From contig JAHWKH010000021.1 in NCBI GenBank assembly GCA_019347995.1, forward strand, positions 1-13,784: a stretch of DNA of 13,784 bases, in the 5' to 3' direction. The stretch comes from Gemmatimonadota bacterium (GTDB lineage: Bacteria > Gemmatimonadota > Gemmatimonadetes > Longimicrobiales > UBA6960). The translations under genes and the position numbers were made by a program. Every line of letters begins with the position of its first letter. Positions within the stretch are counted from its first letter, which is position 1. The notes below the pieces were generated by a model, which saw only the letters and a list, made by a program, of their open reading frames with translations, was not told the origin of the DNA and did not search any database. Positions 1 to 6,542 of the stretch are shown here, one piece after another.

Positions 1-48
1 ATCCCGACGGGTGGAGCGGGGTCTGGAGCCCGGACGAGCACGGACGAC

Positions 49-54
49 GAGGAG
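49..54 (+). promoter_or_regulatory. Ribosome binding site for the first SDR gene
   Basis: GAGGAG lies five bases before the ATG at 60. This supports 60 as the start, rather than the in-frame ATG at 69. Bases 1-48 hold no recognisable gene and are probably the spacer after a gene outside the window. Confidence 0.6.
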
Positions 55-59
55 ACGGA

Positions 60-782
60 ATGGCGGACATGACGGGACGGGTGGCACTGGTCACCGGCAG
101 CACGAAGGGCATCGGGCTGGCGGTGGCGGAGGCGCTGGTGGACGCCGGCGCCGACGTGGTGGTCACCAGCCGCACGCCGGACGACGTGGCGCGGACGGCG
201 GAGCGCCTGGATGGGGCCGGCTCCGGCCGCGTGATCGGGATCCCCTGCGACGTGCGCGATCCCGACGCCTGCGCGTCGCTGGTGGAGGACACGGTGGAGC
301 GGCTGGGCAGGCTGGACGTGCTGATCAACAACGCGGGGGTCGGCATCTTCGATTCCATCCTCGAGATGTCGGTGGAGGACTGGCGCCTCCAGATCGACAC
401 GAACCTGGGCGGCGTGTTCTACTGCTCCAAGGCCGCCGCGCCCCACCTCTCGCGCAGCGGCGACGGCTGGATCGTCAACATCGGATCGCTCGCGGGTCGG
501 AACACCTTCGCCGGCGGAGCGGGCTACAACGCCAGCAAGTTCGGCCTGGTGGGGATGAGCGAGGCCATGATGCTGGACCTCCGCTACGAGGACGTGCGGG
601 TGAGCATGATCATGCCGGGCAGCGTGAACACCTGGTTCCGCGGGCGCGAGCAGGTGGAGGAGCGGGACTGGAGGCTGGAGGCCGAGGACGTGGCGCGGGC
701 GGTGCTGGACCTGATTGCCTACCCCCCCGGCGCCCTGGTCTCGCGCGTCGAGATGAGGCCGACGCGCCCGCCGAAGAAATGA
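60..782 (+). CDS. Short-chain dehydrogenase/reductase (classical SDR)
   Basis: This is a 240-residue cytosolic NAD(P)-dependent oxidoreductase of the classical SDR fold. The sequence shows the nucleotide-binding glycine motif TGSTKGIG at residues 12-19, NNAG at 90-93, the structural Asn115, the catalytic Ser143 in IGSLAG, and the YNASK motif with Tyr156 and Lys160. PGSVNT at 187-192 is the usual segment after the active site. The length is normal for the family. Basic residues near the first strand (Lys17, Arg38) suggest NADP(H), but this is an inference. The substrate cannot be told from the sequence; relatives include 3-oxoacyl-ACP reductases and many sugar, steroid and polyol dehydrogenases. 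Its TGA overlaps the ATG of the next gene (ATGA at 779-782), so the two are probably translated together, which hints at lipid or isoprenoid alcohol metabolism. Confidence 0.93.
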   Translation: MADMTGRVALVTGSTKGIGLAVAEALVDAGADVVVTSRTPDDVARTAERLDGAGSGRVIGIPCDVRDPDACASLVEDTVERLGRLDVLINNAGVGIFDSILEMSVEDWRLQIDTNLGGVFYCSKAAAPHLSRSGDGWIVNIGSLAGRNTFAGGAGYNASKFGLVGMSEAMMLDLRYEDVRVSMIMPGSVNTWFRGREQVEERDWRLEAEDVARAVLDLIAYPPGALVSRVEMRPTRPPKK

Positions 783-1396
783 GGGAGGAGGAGGGGGCGG
801 CGGCCCTCGCGGCCCTGGTGGCCCGCACCCGCGGGCTGCAGCCGTGGCGCCGGGTCTTCCACGTCGGCAACGGGATCGTGCTCGCGTGGCTCCCCGCGGC
901 GTCGGGGCTCTCTCGCCCCGCCGTGCTGGGCGCCCTCGCGGGCCTGTTCCTCGTTCTGCTGGCCGCCGACGTGGCCCGGCTTCGCAGACCCGGCCTCAAC
1001 GCGCTCTTCTTCGGCCTCTTTCCATCGCTGGCGTCGCCCCGGGAGGTCGGCCGGGTCGCCTCGTCGACCTGGTTCGTGCTGGGCGTCCTGCTCGCCTACG
1101 CCGTCTTCCCTTGGCACGTCGCGGTGCCGGCCATCCTGGTGCTGGCCGTGGCCGATCCGGCGGCCAGCGTCCTGGGTCGCCTCCTGGGGCGGCGACGGGT
1201 GGGGAAGGGATCCCTGGAAGGTGGGCTGGCCTTCCTTCTGGTGGCCACGGCCGTCCTGGGTCCCGCCGTGGGCTGGGCGCCGGCGCTGGCGGTCGCCGTG
1301 GGCGTCACGATGGTCGAGCTCCTGCCATGGCGGCTGGACGACAACCTCACCATCCCGATCGCCGCGGCGTCGATGCTCTGGCTCGTGGGCGTGTAG
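779..1396 (+). CDS. Diacylglycerol/polyprenol (dolichol/phytol) kinase-like membrane protein
   Basis: This is a 205-residue integral membrane protein of the dolichol kinase / phytol kinase / CTP-transferase-like superfamily, whose known members phosphorylate long-chain lipid alcohols with CTP. Family landmarks are RRVFH near residues 24-28, [16 protein letters not shown] at 125-140, KGSLEGG at 143-149 and the C-terminal LDDNLTIPI at 187-194, with Asp188 and Asn189. At least five hydrophobic segments lie between about residues 28 and 205. The start is the ATG of an ATGA overlap with the upstream SDR. There is no strong independent ribosome site, so translational coupling is likely. The open frame extends upstream through the SDR gene, but that part is a frame shadow. 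The lipid substrate is unknown; a polyprenol or phytol-like alcohol, or diacylglycerol, are all possible. Confidence 0.8.
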   Translation: MREEEGAAALAALVARTRGLQPWRRVFHVGNGIVLAWLPAASGLSRPAVLGALAGLFLVLLAADVARLRRPGLNALFFGLFPSLASPREVGRVASSTWFVLGVLLAYAVFPWHVAVPAILVLAVADPAASVLGRLLGRRRVGKGSLEGGLAFLLVATAVLGPAVGWAPALAVAVGVTMVELLPWRLDDNLTIPIAAASMLWLVGV

Positions 1397-1502
1397 GGAC
1401 ACCCGGGCGCGGCCCTTCCGTCGCTCCTTCCCTCGGGTCATGTTCACGACGCCGTCCGCACCGGGCGGCCACGCGAGGACGAACCGTGAACGGGGTCGAC
1501 CG

Positions 1503-2894
1503 ATGGCGGACGGATACCGGACGGAGAAGGATTCCCTGGGTGAGGTGAGGGTGCCCGAGAAGGCGCTCTACGGCGCCCAGACCCAGCGGGCCTTCGAGAA
1601 CTTCCCCATCAGCGGCCAGCGCTTCGGCCGGCGCTTCATCCAGGCGCTCGGCCTCATCAAACAGGCGTCGGCCCAGGCCAACGCCGCGCTCGGAACCATC
1701 GATGGCACCGTGGCCCGGGCCGTGGCCGAGGCCGCCGGCGAGGTGGCCGACGGACGCTGGGACGACCAGTTCGTCGTCGACGTCTACCAGACCGGCTCGG
1801 GGACCTCGACGAACATGAACGCCAACGAGGTCATCGCCCGCCGCGCCACGCAGATCCTGGACGGCGACACACGGGTCCACCCCAACTACCACGTCAATTT
1901 CGGCCAGTCCTCCAACGCCGTGATCCCGACGGCCATGCACGTGGCGGCGCGCCTGGCGATCGTGCACGAGATGGTCCCGGCCCTGGAGCACCTGGCGGAC
2001 GCCCTGCGTGAGAAGGCCTCGGCGTTCGACGGGATCATGAAGTCGGGCCGCACCCACCTCATGGACGCCACGCCCGTCCGGCTCGGGCAGGAGTTCGGCG
2101 GCTACGCCGCGCAGGTGGTGCGTGGAGTCGAGCGGGTGCGCCGGGTGTCCGAGGAGCTGGCCGAGGTCGCCCTGGGCGGCACCGCGGTGGGGACCGGCAT
2201 CAACACCCATCCCGAGTTCGCCGGCCGCGCCATCGCCGGCCTCTCGGAGTCGTCGGGCCTCTCGTTCCGTGAGGCCGAGGACCACTTCGAGGCGCAGGGC
2301 GCCAAAGACGCCGTGGTGAGCGCGTCCGGCGCCCTCAACACGGTGGCGGTCAGCCTGATGAAGATCGCCGATGACGTCCGCTGGCTCTCCAGCGGGCCCA
2401 CGTCCGGCATCCACGAGATCGCCCTTCCCGCGATCCAGCCCGGCAGCTCCATCATGCCGGGCAAGGTGAACCCGGTCATGAGCGAGGCGCTCATGATGGT
2501 CTCGGCCCGGGTGTCGGGGAACCACACCACCATCACCATCGGCGGGGGCCGCGGGAACTTCGAGCTCAACGTGATGATGCCGGTGATGGCCCAGGCGCTC
2601 CTCGAGTCGGTGACGCTCCTGGCCAACGGTGCCCGGGCGTTCGCGGACCGCTGCGTGCGCGGCATCGAGGCCAACGAGGAGCGCTGCCGGGAGCTGCTGG
2701 AGAAGAACCCCTCCATCGCCACCGCGCTGAACCCCTACATCGGCTACGACAAGGCTGCCGAGGTGGCCAAGCAATCGGCGAAGGAGGGGCGCTCGGTACG
2801 GGACGTGGTGGAGGAGCGGGGGCTGCTGCCCCCGGACGAGCTCGACGAGGCGCTGGACGTCCGGGGCATGACCGAGCCGGGGCTGCCCGGCTGA
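1503..2894 (+). CDS. fumC: Class II fumarate hydratase
   Basis: This is a 463-residue cytosolic, iron-independent fumarase that reversibly hydrates fumarate to L-malate in the citric acid cycle. It belongs to the fumarase/aspartase superfamily and acts as a homotetramer. Visible motifs are [14 protein letters not shown] (T/SSxxMPxN-type substrate region), [11 protein letters not shown] with His185 (equivalent of the E. coli catalytic-base His), GQSSN at 134-138, and the signature [11 protein letters not shown] at 314-324 with the mobile-loop Ser315/Ser316. Length matches FumC (about 465). The start at 1503 gives [15 protein letters not shown], the normal N-terminus; GGGG at 1492-1495 is the only ribosome-site-like element. 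Asp residues I recall in E. coli FumC are Tyr129 and Ala139 here (HPNYHVN and QSSNAV). Aspartase or argininosuccinate lyase is less likely because the overall match to FumC is strong. Confidence 0.95.
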   Translation: MADGYRTEKDSLGEVRVPEKALYGAQTQRAFENFPISGQRFGRRFIQALGLIKQASAQANAALGTIDGTVARAVAEAAGEVADGRWDDQFVVDVYQTGSGTSTNMNANEVIARRATQILDGDTRVHPNYHVNFGQSSNAVIPTAMHVAARLAIVHEMVPALEHLADALREKASAFDGIMKSGRTHLMDATPVRLGQEFGGYAAQVVRGVERVRRVSEELAEVALGGTAVGTGINTHPEFAGRAIAGLSESSGLSFREAEDHFEAQGAKDAVVSASGALNTVAVSLMKIADDVRWLSSGPTSGIHEIALPAIQPGSSIMPGKVNPVMSEALMMVSARVSGNHTTITIGGGRGNFELNVMMPVMAQALLESVTLLANGARAFADRCVRGIEANEERCRELLEKNPSIATALNPYIGYDKAAEVAKQSAKEGRSVRDVVEERGLLPPDELDEALDVRGMTEPGLPG

Positions 2895-2924
2895 ACGCGA
2901 AGCGCCGCCGGGGCCCGCGCCGCG

Positions 2925-3377
2925 TCAGGCGCTGCGGAGATCCATCTCCTCGGGCTGATCGATCGGGAGATCGGCCGCCGGCAGCCCCCCCTCGGGAATG
3001 ACGCGCGTGACGGTGCCGTCGAGGTGGAGCGGATAGGCCCAGGCGTCGCCGTAGCGGACGACCTGGAGCAGCTCCGGCTTGCCGTTGGCGGGCGGGGGCA
3101 CGGGCTCGGTCACCTGCCGCCAGACCCTGTCCACGAGGGACATGCGCTCGCTCACCGAGTCGGCCCACATGGCCAGGCGGATCCGCCGGCGGTGGTGCAC
3201 GGTGAGGGGTCGCACGATGCGACGGTGGCCGGGGAAGGCGTGGGAGAGGAGGAACGTGAGCGCCTCGGCCTCCCCCACCGGCTCGACGTCCGGGACCGAG
3301 ACCCCGGGCGTCTTCACCCGGCGGCGGTCGCTCAGGTCCAGGTAGCCGTCCGCGCTGATGCGTAGCCTGCGTCGCAT
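2925..3377 (-). CDS. Hypothetical protein, 150 residues, basic
   Basis: I do not recognise this protein. It has 150 residues, a strongly basic N-terminal half (MRRRLRI, RRRVKTPG, HRRIVRP, HHRRRIRLAMW) and a more acidic tail ending in QPEEMDLRSA. There is no signal peptide, membrane span or Cys motif, so it is probably cytosolic. The case for a real gene is a good ribosome site (GAGGA at 3383-3387, five bases before the ATG), its own strand flanked by clearly real genes, and a dense fit into the gap. It converges with fumC, with 30 bases between the two stops, and diverges from endonuclease IV across about 234 bases. No function is proposed. Confidence 0.72.
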   Translation of the reverse strand: MRRRLRISADGYLDLSDRRRVKTPGVSVPDVEPVGEAEALTFLLSHAFPGHRRIVRPLTVHHRRRIRLAMWADSVSERMSLVDRVWRQVTEPVPPPANGKPELLQVVRYGDAWAYPLHLDGTVTRVIPEGGLPAADLPIDQPEEMDLRSA

Positions 3378-3592
3378 GCTCGTCCTCGCTCTCTCATCGG
3401 ATCGGGTGGAAGGGCGCAGAGGTGCCGCGCCGTGGAGCTGTCCCTTCTCAAGCCACGTGCCTGGCAGGCCGGAATGGCGATTGCGCCGCCCAAGTCGTTG
3501 CTCGGCAGTGGGTTGGCGGACCAGGAGGCGATGCGGCAGCGAGGGTGGAATCGGCTGGATTTCGGCACCCGGCGACCGGCATCGGCAAACTT

Positions 3593-3604
3593 TTCCGAAC
3601 GGAA
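3593..3604. promoter_or_regulatory. Small inverted repeat overlapping the nfo ribosome site
   Basis: TTCCG-AA-CGGAA is a perfect inverted repeat with 5-base arms. Its right arm runs into GGAAGGG (3601-3607), the likely ribosome site of nfo, four bases before the ATG at 3612. Pairing could weaken initiation, or the site could bind a regulator. It may also be chance. The rest of 3378-3611 shows no clear promoter hexamers. Confidence 0.3.
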
Positions 3605-3611
3605 GGGCGGG

Positions 3612-4484
3612 ATGGGCCTACGGAAGCGGCACGACGAGCTGGGCGCCCACGTCTCGTCGGCGGGGGGCGTGGACCGCGCGCCGGCGCGGGCCGCCGAGCT
3701 CGATGCGCGGGTCCTGCAGCTCTTCACCAAGCAGCCCAGCCGCTGGCGGGAGCCGGAGGTGGACGAGGCGCTCGCGGAGCGCTTCCGCGCGGCTCGGGAG
3801 GAGGAGGGCATCGAGGTCGCCGGCAGCCACGACTCCTATCTCATCAACCTCGCCTCCCCCGACGATGCCCTGCGCGAGCGGTCGGAGACCTGCTTCCAGG
3901 GCGAGCTCACCCGGTGCGCGGCGCTGGGGCTCGACTTCCTGGTGACACACCCCGGCAACGCCACCGACGGGGACGAGGCGGCGGGCGTGCGCCGCAACGC
4001 GGAGGCGGTCGGCCGCGCCCTGGCCGCCGTCGACGCCCCCACCCGCGTCCTCCTGGAGCTCACGGCGGGCAGCGGGACCTCGGTGGGCGGCAGCTTCGAC
4101 CTCCTGGCGGACATCCTGGATCGCATCCCGGCGCCGGAGCGCGACCGCGTGGGGGTGTGCGTCGACACCTGCCATGCCTGGGCCGCGGGATACGATCTGG
4201 CATCCGACTACGACGGCGTGTGGGCGCGCTTCGGGGAGGTGCTGGACCTGGAGCTCATCGGGCTGTTCCACCTGAACGACTCGAAGACCCCGTTCGCCTC
4301 CCGGAAGGATCGCCACGAGGACATCGGCGAGGGCACGCTGGGCGACGCCCCGTTCCGGCGTCTCCTCCTCGACCCGCGCTTCCGGGACGTTCCCAAGCTG
4401 ATCGAGACGCCGAAGGAGCCGGACGTGCTCACGGCGGACCGAAGGAACCTGGCGCGGCTCCGGGCGCTCAGGGCCGAAGGGTAG
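3612..4484 (+). CDS. nfo: Endonuclease IV (AP endonuclease)
   Basis: This is a 290-residue AP endonuclease of the Nfo/Apn1 family. It cuts the backbone 5' to abasic sites and clears blocked 3' ends in base excision repair, using a TIM barrel with three zinc ions. All nine metal ligands known from E. coli Nfo are present: His73 (SHDSYLINL), His113 (THPG), Glu149 (LLELTAG), Asp185 and His188 (CVDTCHAWAAGYDL), His220 (LFHLNDSK), Asp233 and His235 (DRHEDIGEG), and Glu265 (LIETPK). E. coli Nfo has 285 residues. I chose the ATG at 3612 because GAHVSSAGG then begins at residue 11 as in the family and GGAAGGG precedes it. The open frame extends 60 codons further upstream to 3432, but that stretch has no family similarity and lies in the divergent intergenic region. 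Confidence 0.95.
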   Translation: MGLRKRHDELGAHVSSAGGVDRAPARAAELDARVLQLFTKQPSRWREPEVDEALAERFRAAREEEGIEVAGSHDSYLINLASPDDALRERSETCFQGELTRCAALGLDFLVTHPGNATDGDEAAGVRRNAEAVGRALAAVDAPTRVLLELTAGSGTSVGGSFDLLADILDRIPAPERDRVGVCVDTCHAWAAGYDLASDYDGVWARFGEVLDLELIGLFHLNDSKTPFASRKDRHEDIGEGTLGDAPFRRLLLDPRFRDVPKLIETPKEPDVLTADRRNLARLRALRAEG

Positions 4485-4500
4485 GACGCCCGCCGCGCGG

Positions 4501-4547
4501 GTCCCTCTCGGGACGTCCACGTGTGGACTCGGCGAGGGCTCTCGCCG
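4501..4547. terminator. Three tandem hairpins between convergent genes
   Basis: Three perfect stem-loops stand almost end to end in the 70-base gap between the nfo stop and the permease stop. The first is GTCCC-TCTC-GGGAC (4501-4514), the second GTCCA-CGTG-TGGAC (4515-4528) and the third CGGCGAG-GGCT-CTCGCCG (4530-4547). None has a run of T on either strand. The position suggests a bidirectional transcription end or a 3' RNA stabiliser. The hairpins are directly visible; the terminator role is inferred. Confidence 0.6.
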
Positions 4548-4554
4548 GGCGGCG

Positions 4555-5424
4555 CTAGTCGGCGCTCGCCGTGGCCGGTCGCTCGAAGCGTCCCACCTTG
4601 AGGCCCCGCTGGGACGGGTGCGTCACGACGCGCCCGAACCGCCGCCGGAACATGAGCGCCAGGATCAGCAGGAACCCGAAGGCGCACACGATGACGGGGC
4701 CGGTGGTGAGGTCGAGGGAGAACGACAAGCCGATCCCCAGCATCACCGCCAGGATGCCCGAGGCCCACGCGAGGAGCAGCGCGCCCCGGAAGGTGCGCGC
4801 GTAGAAGAAGGCGATCACGGCTGGGATCACCAGGACGCTGAACACCATGAGCACCCCGGCGATCTGCACCGAGGACGTGATGATCACGCCGACCGTCGCG
4901 AAGAAGACGAAGTCCCAGACGCGCACGTGGGGCGTCCGCTCGGCGTCGAACGTGATGCCCAGCATGCGGTCCCGCAGGAGGAAGTGGAACAGGCCGATGG
5001 CGCCGTACGAGAGCGCCACCTTGAGCACCGTCGGCCAGGTCACCCAGATGAGGGAGCCGGTCAGGGTCTCCCTCAGGTGCTCCGAGCCCTCTGCCGAGAA
5101 GCTGGAGAGCAGGATCACGGCGGCCGATGCCACCACGTACGTGATCCCGATGATGGCCTCCTGGGGGACGGGGGAGTCGTCCATCCGCGAGACGCTGAAG
5201 ATGAGCGCGCCCAGGAGCGTGAAGCCGAACGACCACACGTAGGCCATGCTCGACCCGTGCGCCGCTCCGAGGAGGAAGGCCACCGTTCCTCCCAGGGCCG
5301 CGATCTGGGCCAGCGCCAGGTCCACGAAGATGACCTCCCGCTCGATGACGTGGAGCCCGAAGTAGGCGTGCGTGAGCACGATGATGAGCCCGGCGGCCAG
5401 GGGCGTGAGCAGGAGGTCTAGCAT
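4555..5424 (-). CDS. znuB: Metal (zinc/manganese) ABC transporter permease, ZnuB type
   Basis: This is a 289-residue inner-membrane permease of the ABC-3 family, the membrane component of zinc, manganese or iron importers. It shows about eight hydrophobic segments and family features: the N-terminal HAYFGLHVIEREVIFVDLAL followed by AQIAALGG, a central EAIIGITYVVASAAVILL, and VLMVFSVLVIPAVIAFFYAR near residues 190-210 (the cytoplasmic coupling region of ABC-3 permeases). It starts three bases after the stop of the binding-protein gene, so the two are co-translated. The usual ATPase (ZnuC) gene is absent both upstream and downstream: the next gene after this stop is the convergent nfo. A partner ATPase must be encoded elsewhere if the system is a classical importer. 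Zinc rather than manganese is inferred from the operon; the symbol is provisional. Confidence 0.88.
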   Translation of the reverse strand: MLDLLLTPLAAGLIIVLTHAYFGLHVIEREVIFVDLALAQIAALGGTVAFLLGAAHGSSMAYVWSFGFTLLGALIFSVSRMDDSPVPQEAIIGITYVVASAAVILLSSFSAEGSEHLRETLTGSLIWVTWPTVLKVALSYGAIGLFHFLLRDRMLGITFDAERTPHVRVWDFVFFATVGVIITSSVQIAGVLMVFSVLVIPAVIAFFYARTFRGALLLAWASGILAVMLGIGLSFSLDLTTGPVIVCAFGFLLILALMFRRRFGRVVTHPSQRGLKVGRFERPATASAD

Positions 5425-5427
5425 CGG

Positions 5428-6498
5428 CTACGCCTCGGTGACGCCGGCGTCCTCGAAGGCTTCGTCCACCTCGCCGATCCAGTGGTCGACCAGGTCGAAG
5501 TAGGTGTCGATCCCGGCCCGCGGATTCGGGTAGAACGGCACCACGAGGGGCACGGCGCCGCCCCGCTCGGCGACCTGCCGGACCTGGTCCTCGCTGTAGT
5601 AGCTGGGGGCGATGACCACGCCGATGCCTTCCTCGCGCATCAGCGCGATGAGGCGCACCACGTGCCGGGGCGTCGGCGGGATGCCGGGCTTGGACTCGAC
5701 GTAGTCGGCGCAGGTGACGCCGAACCGCTCCTCGAAGTACGCCCAGTCCTTGTGATAGCAGATCATCCGCTGCCCACGGAAGTCCGACGCCCGCTCCAGC
5801 CACCCGCCCAGGAAGCTGCGCAGCGGCCGCCCCTGGAAGCGTTGGCGCTCGAGGAAGGGGAAGAGGTTCCCGGACAGCGCGAGCTGCTCCAGCGCCTCCC
5901 CGCCCAGGATTTCCACCAGCCGCTCGCCGAAGAGGCGGCGGTAGGTGTCCGCCGTGAAGGTGGCCAGCCCCCGGTCGAAGGCGGCTGCCCGCTCGGGCGC
6001 CACCCGCTTGAGACCCCGGGTGATGTTGCGCGCCACCTGCAGCGCGCGCAGCGGATCGGTGTGGAGGTGGGGGTTGCCGTAGATGTGGATGTCGCCCTGG
6101 CTCCGGTCCGCCGACTCGGGAATGTCCAGCAGCTTGATGCCGGTGTAGGCGGTGACGTATCCGCGCCCACCCTCCAGCACGTCGTTGTTCCCGGCACGGT
6201 CCAGCAGCGACGGCACCCACAGCTCCAGGTCCAGGCCGGTCGTGATGAACAGGTCGGCGCGGCGCAGGTCCAGCGCGAAGCTGGGCTTGGGCCGCACGAA
6301 GTGGGCGTCCTCGTTGGGGTCGGCGATCGAGCTCACCTCGACGTCATCCCCCCCGACGGCGCGAGCGATCGACCCGTAGACGGGCAGCGTCGCCACCACC
6401 CGGACCGGCTCCTGCGCCTGCAGGGCGGAGCCCGCCGCGGACAGGGCGGGCGCCGTCAGGACGGCCAGGGCGGCCAGCGTCAGCGTCGTGCGTCTCAT
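5428..6498 (-). CDS. znuA: Periplasmic zinc/manganese-binding protein of an ABC importer (ZnuA/TroA family)
   Basis: This is a 356-residue exported solute-binding protein of the cluster A-I metal-binding family. Residues 1-28 form a Sec signal peptide ending in ALQA. Likely metal ligands are His66 (EDAHFVRPKPS), His144 (GNPHLHTDP) and His249 (CYHKDWAYFEERFG), which match the three conserved His of ZnuA. The usual acidic fourth ligand is not obvious: the matching region reads IAPSYYSEDQ. The long His-rich loop of enterobacterial ZnuA is missing, although HIYGNPHLH is locally His-rich. The start at 6498 is backed by AGGAG at 6505-6509. An in-frame ATG at 6543 would overlap the upstream stop (ATGA) and add 15 residues before the signal peptide, and is less likely. 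The protein feeds the permease encoded just downstream. Zn versus Mn cannot be settled by reading. Confidence 0.88.
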   Translation of the reverse strand: MRRTTLTLAALAVLTAPALSAAGSALQAQEPVRVVATLPVYGSIARAVGGDDVEVSSIADPNEDAHFVRPKPSFALDLRRADLFITTGLDLELWVPSLLDRAGNNDVLEGGRGYVTAYTGIKLLDIPESADRSQGDIHIYGNPHLHTDPLRALQVARNITRGLKRVAPERAAAFDRGLATFTADTYRRLFGERLVEILGGEALEQLALSGNLFPFLERQRFQGRPLRSFLGGWLERASDFRGQRMICYHKDWAYFEERFGVTCADYVESKPGIPPTPRHVVRLIALMREEGIGVVIAPSYYSEDQVRQVAERGGAVPLVVPFYPNPRAGIDTYFDLVDHWIGEVDEAFEDAGVTEA

Positions 6499-6542
6499 CG
6501 TCGTCTCCTGCGCTTCGAGGTGCGCCCGCGTGCGGGGCGCCA

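Noticed and set aside
1347..2774. 475-residue open frame on the minus strand
   Set aside because: It is fully antisense to fumC, whose motifs are unmistakable. The composition is that of a shadow frame.
2901..2933. AGCGCC/GGCGCT inverted repeat as terminator between fumC and the convergent hypothetical gene
   Set aside because: The stem is only six pairs with a 21-base loop, no T run, and the right arm lies inside the convergent coding sequence. This is too weak to annotate.
3422..4558. 378-residue open frame on the plus strand overlapping nfo
   Set aside because: It is a one-base shifted shadow of endonuclease IV, rich in Gly, Arg and Pro and without motifs.
4208..6220. 670-residue open frame on the minus strand
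   Set aside because: It crosses the end of nfo and runs through the permease and binding-protein genes in another frame. The translation is a Gly/Ala/Arg/Pro/His-rich string without domains, as expected of a GC-rich shadow frame.
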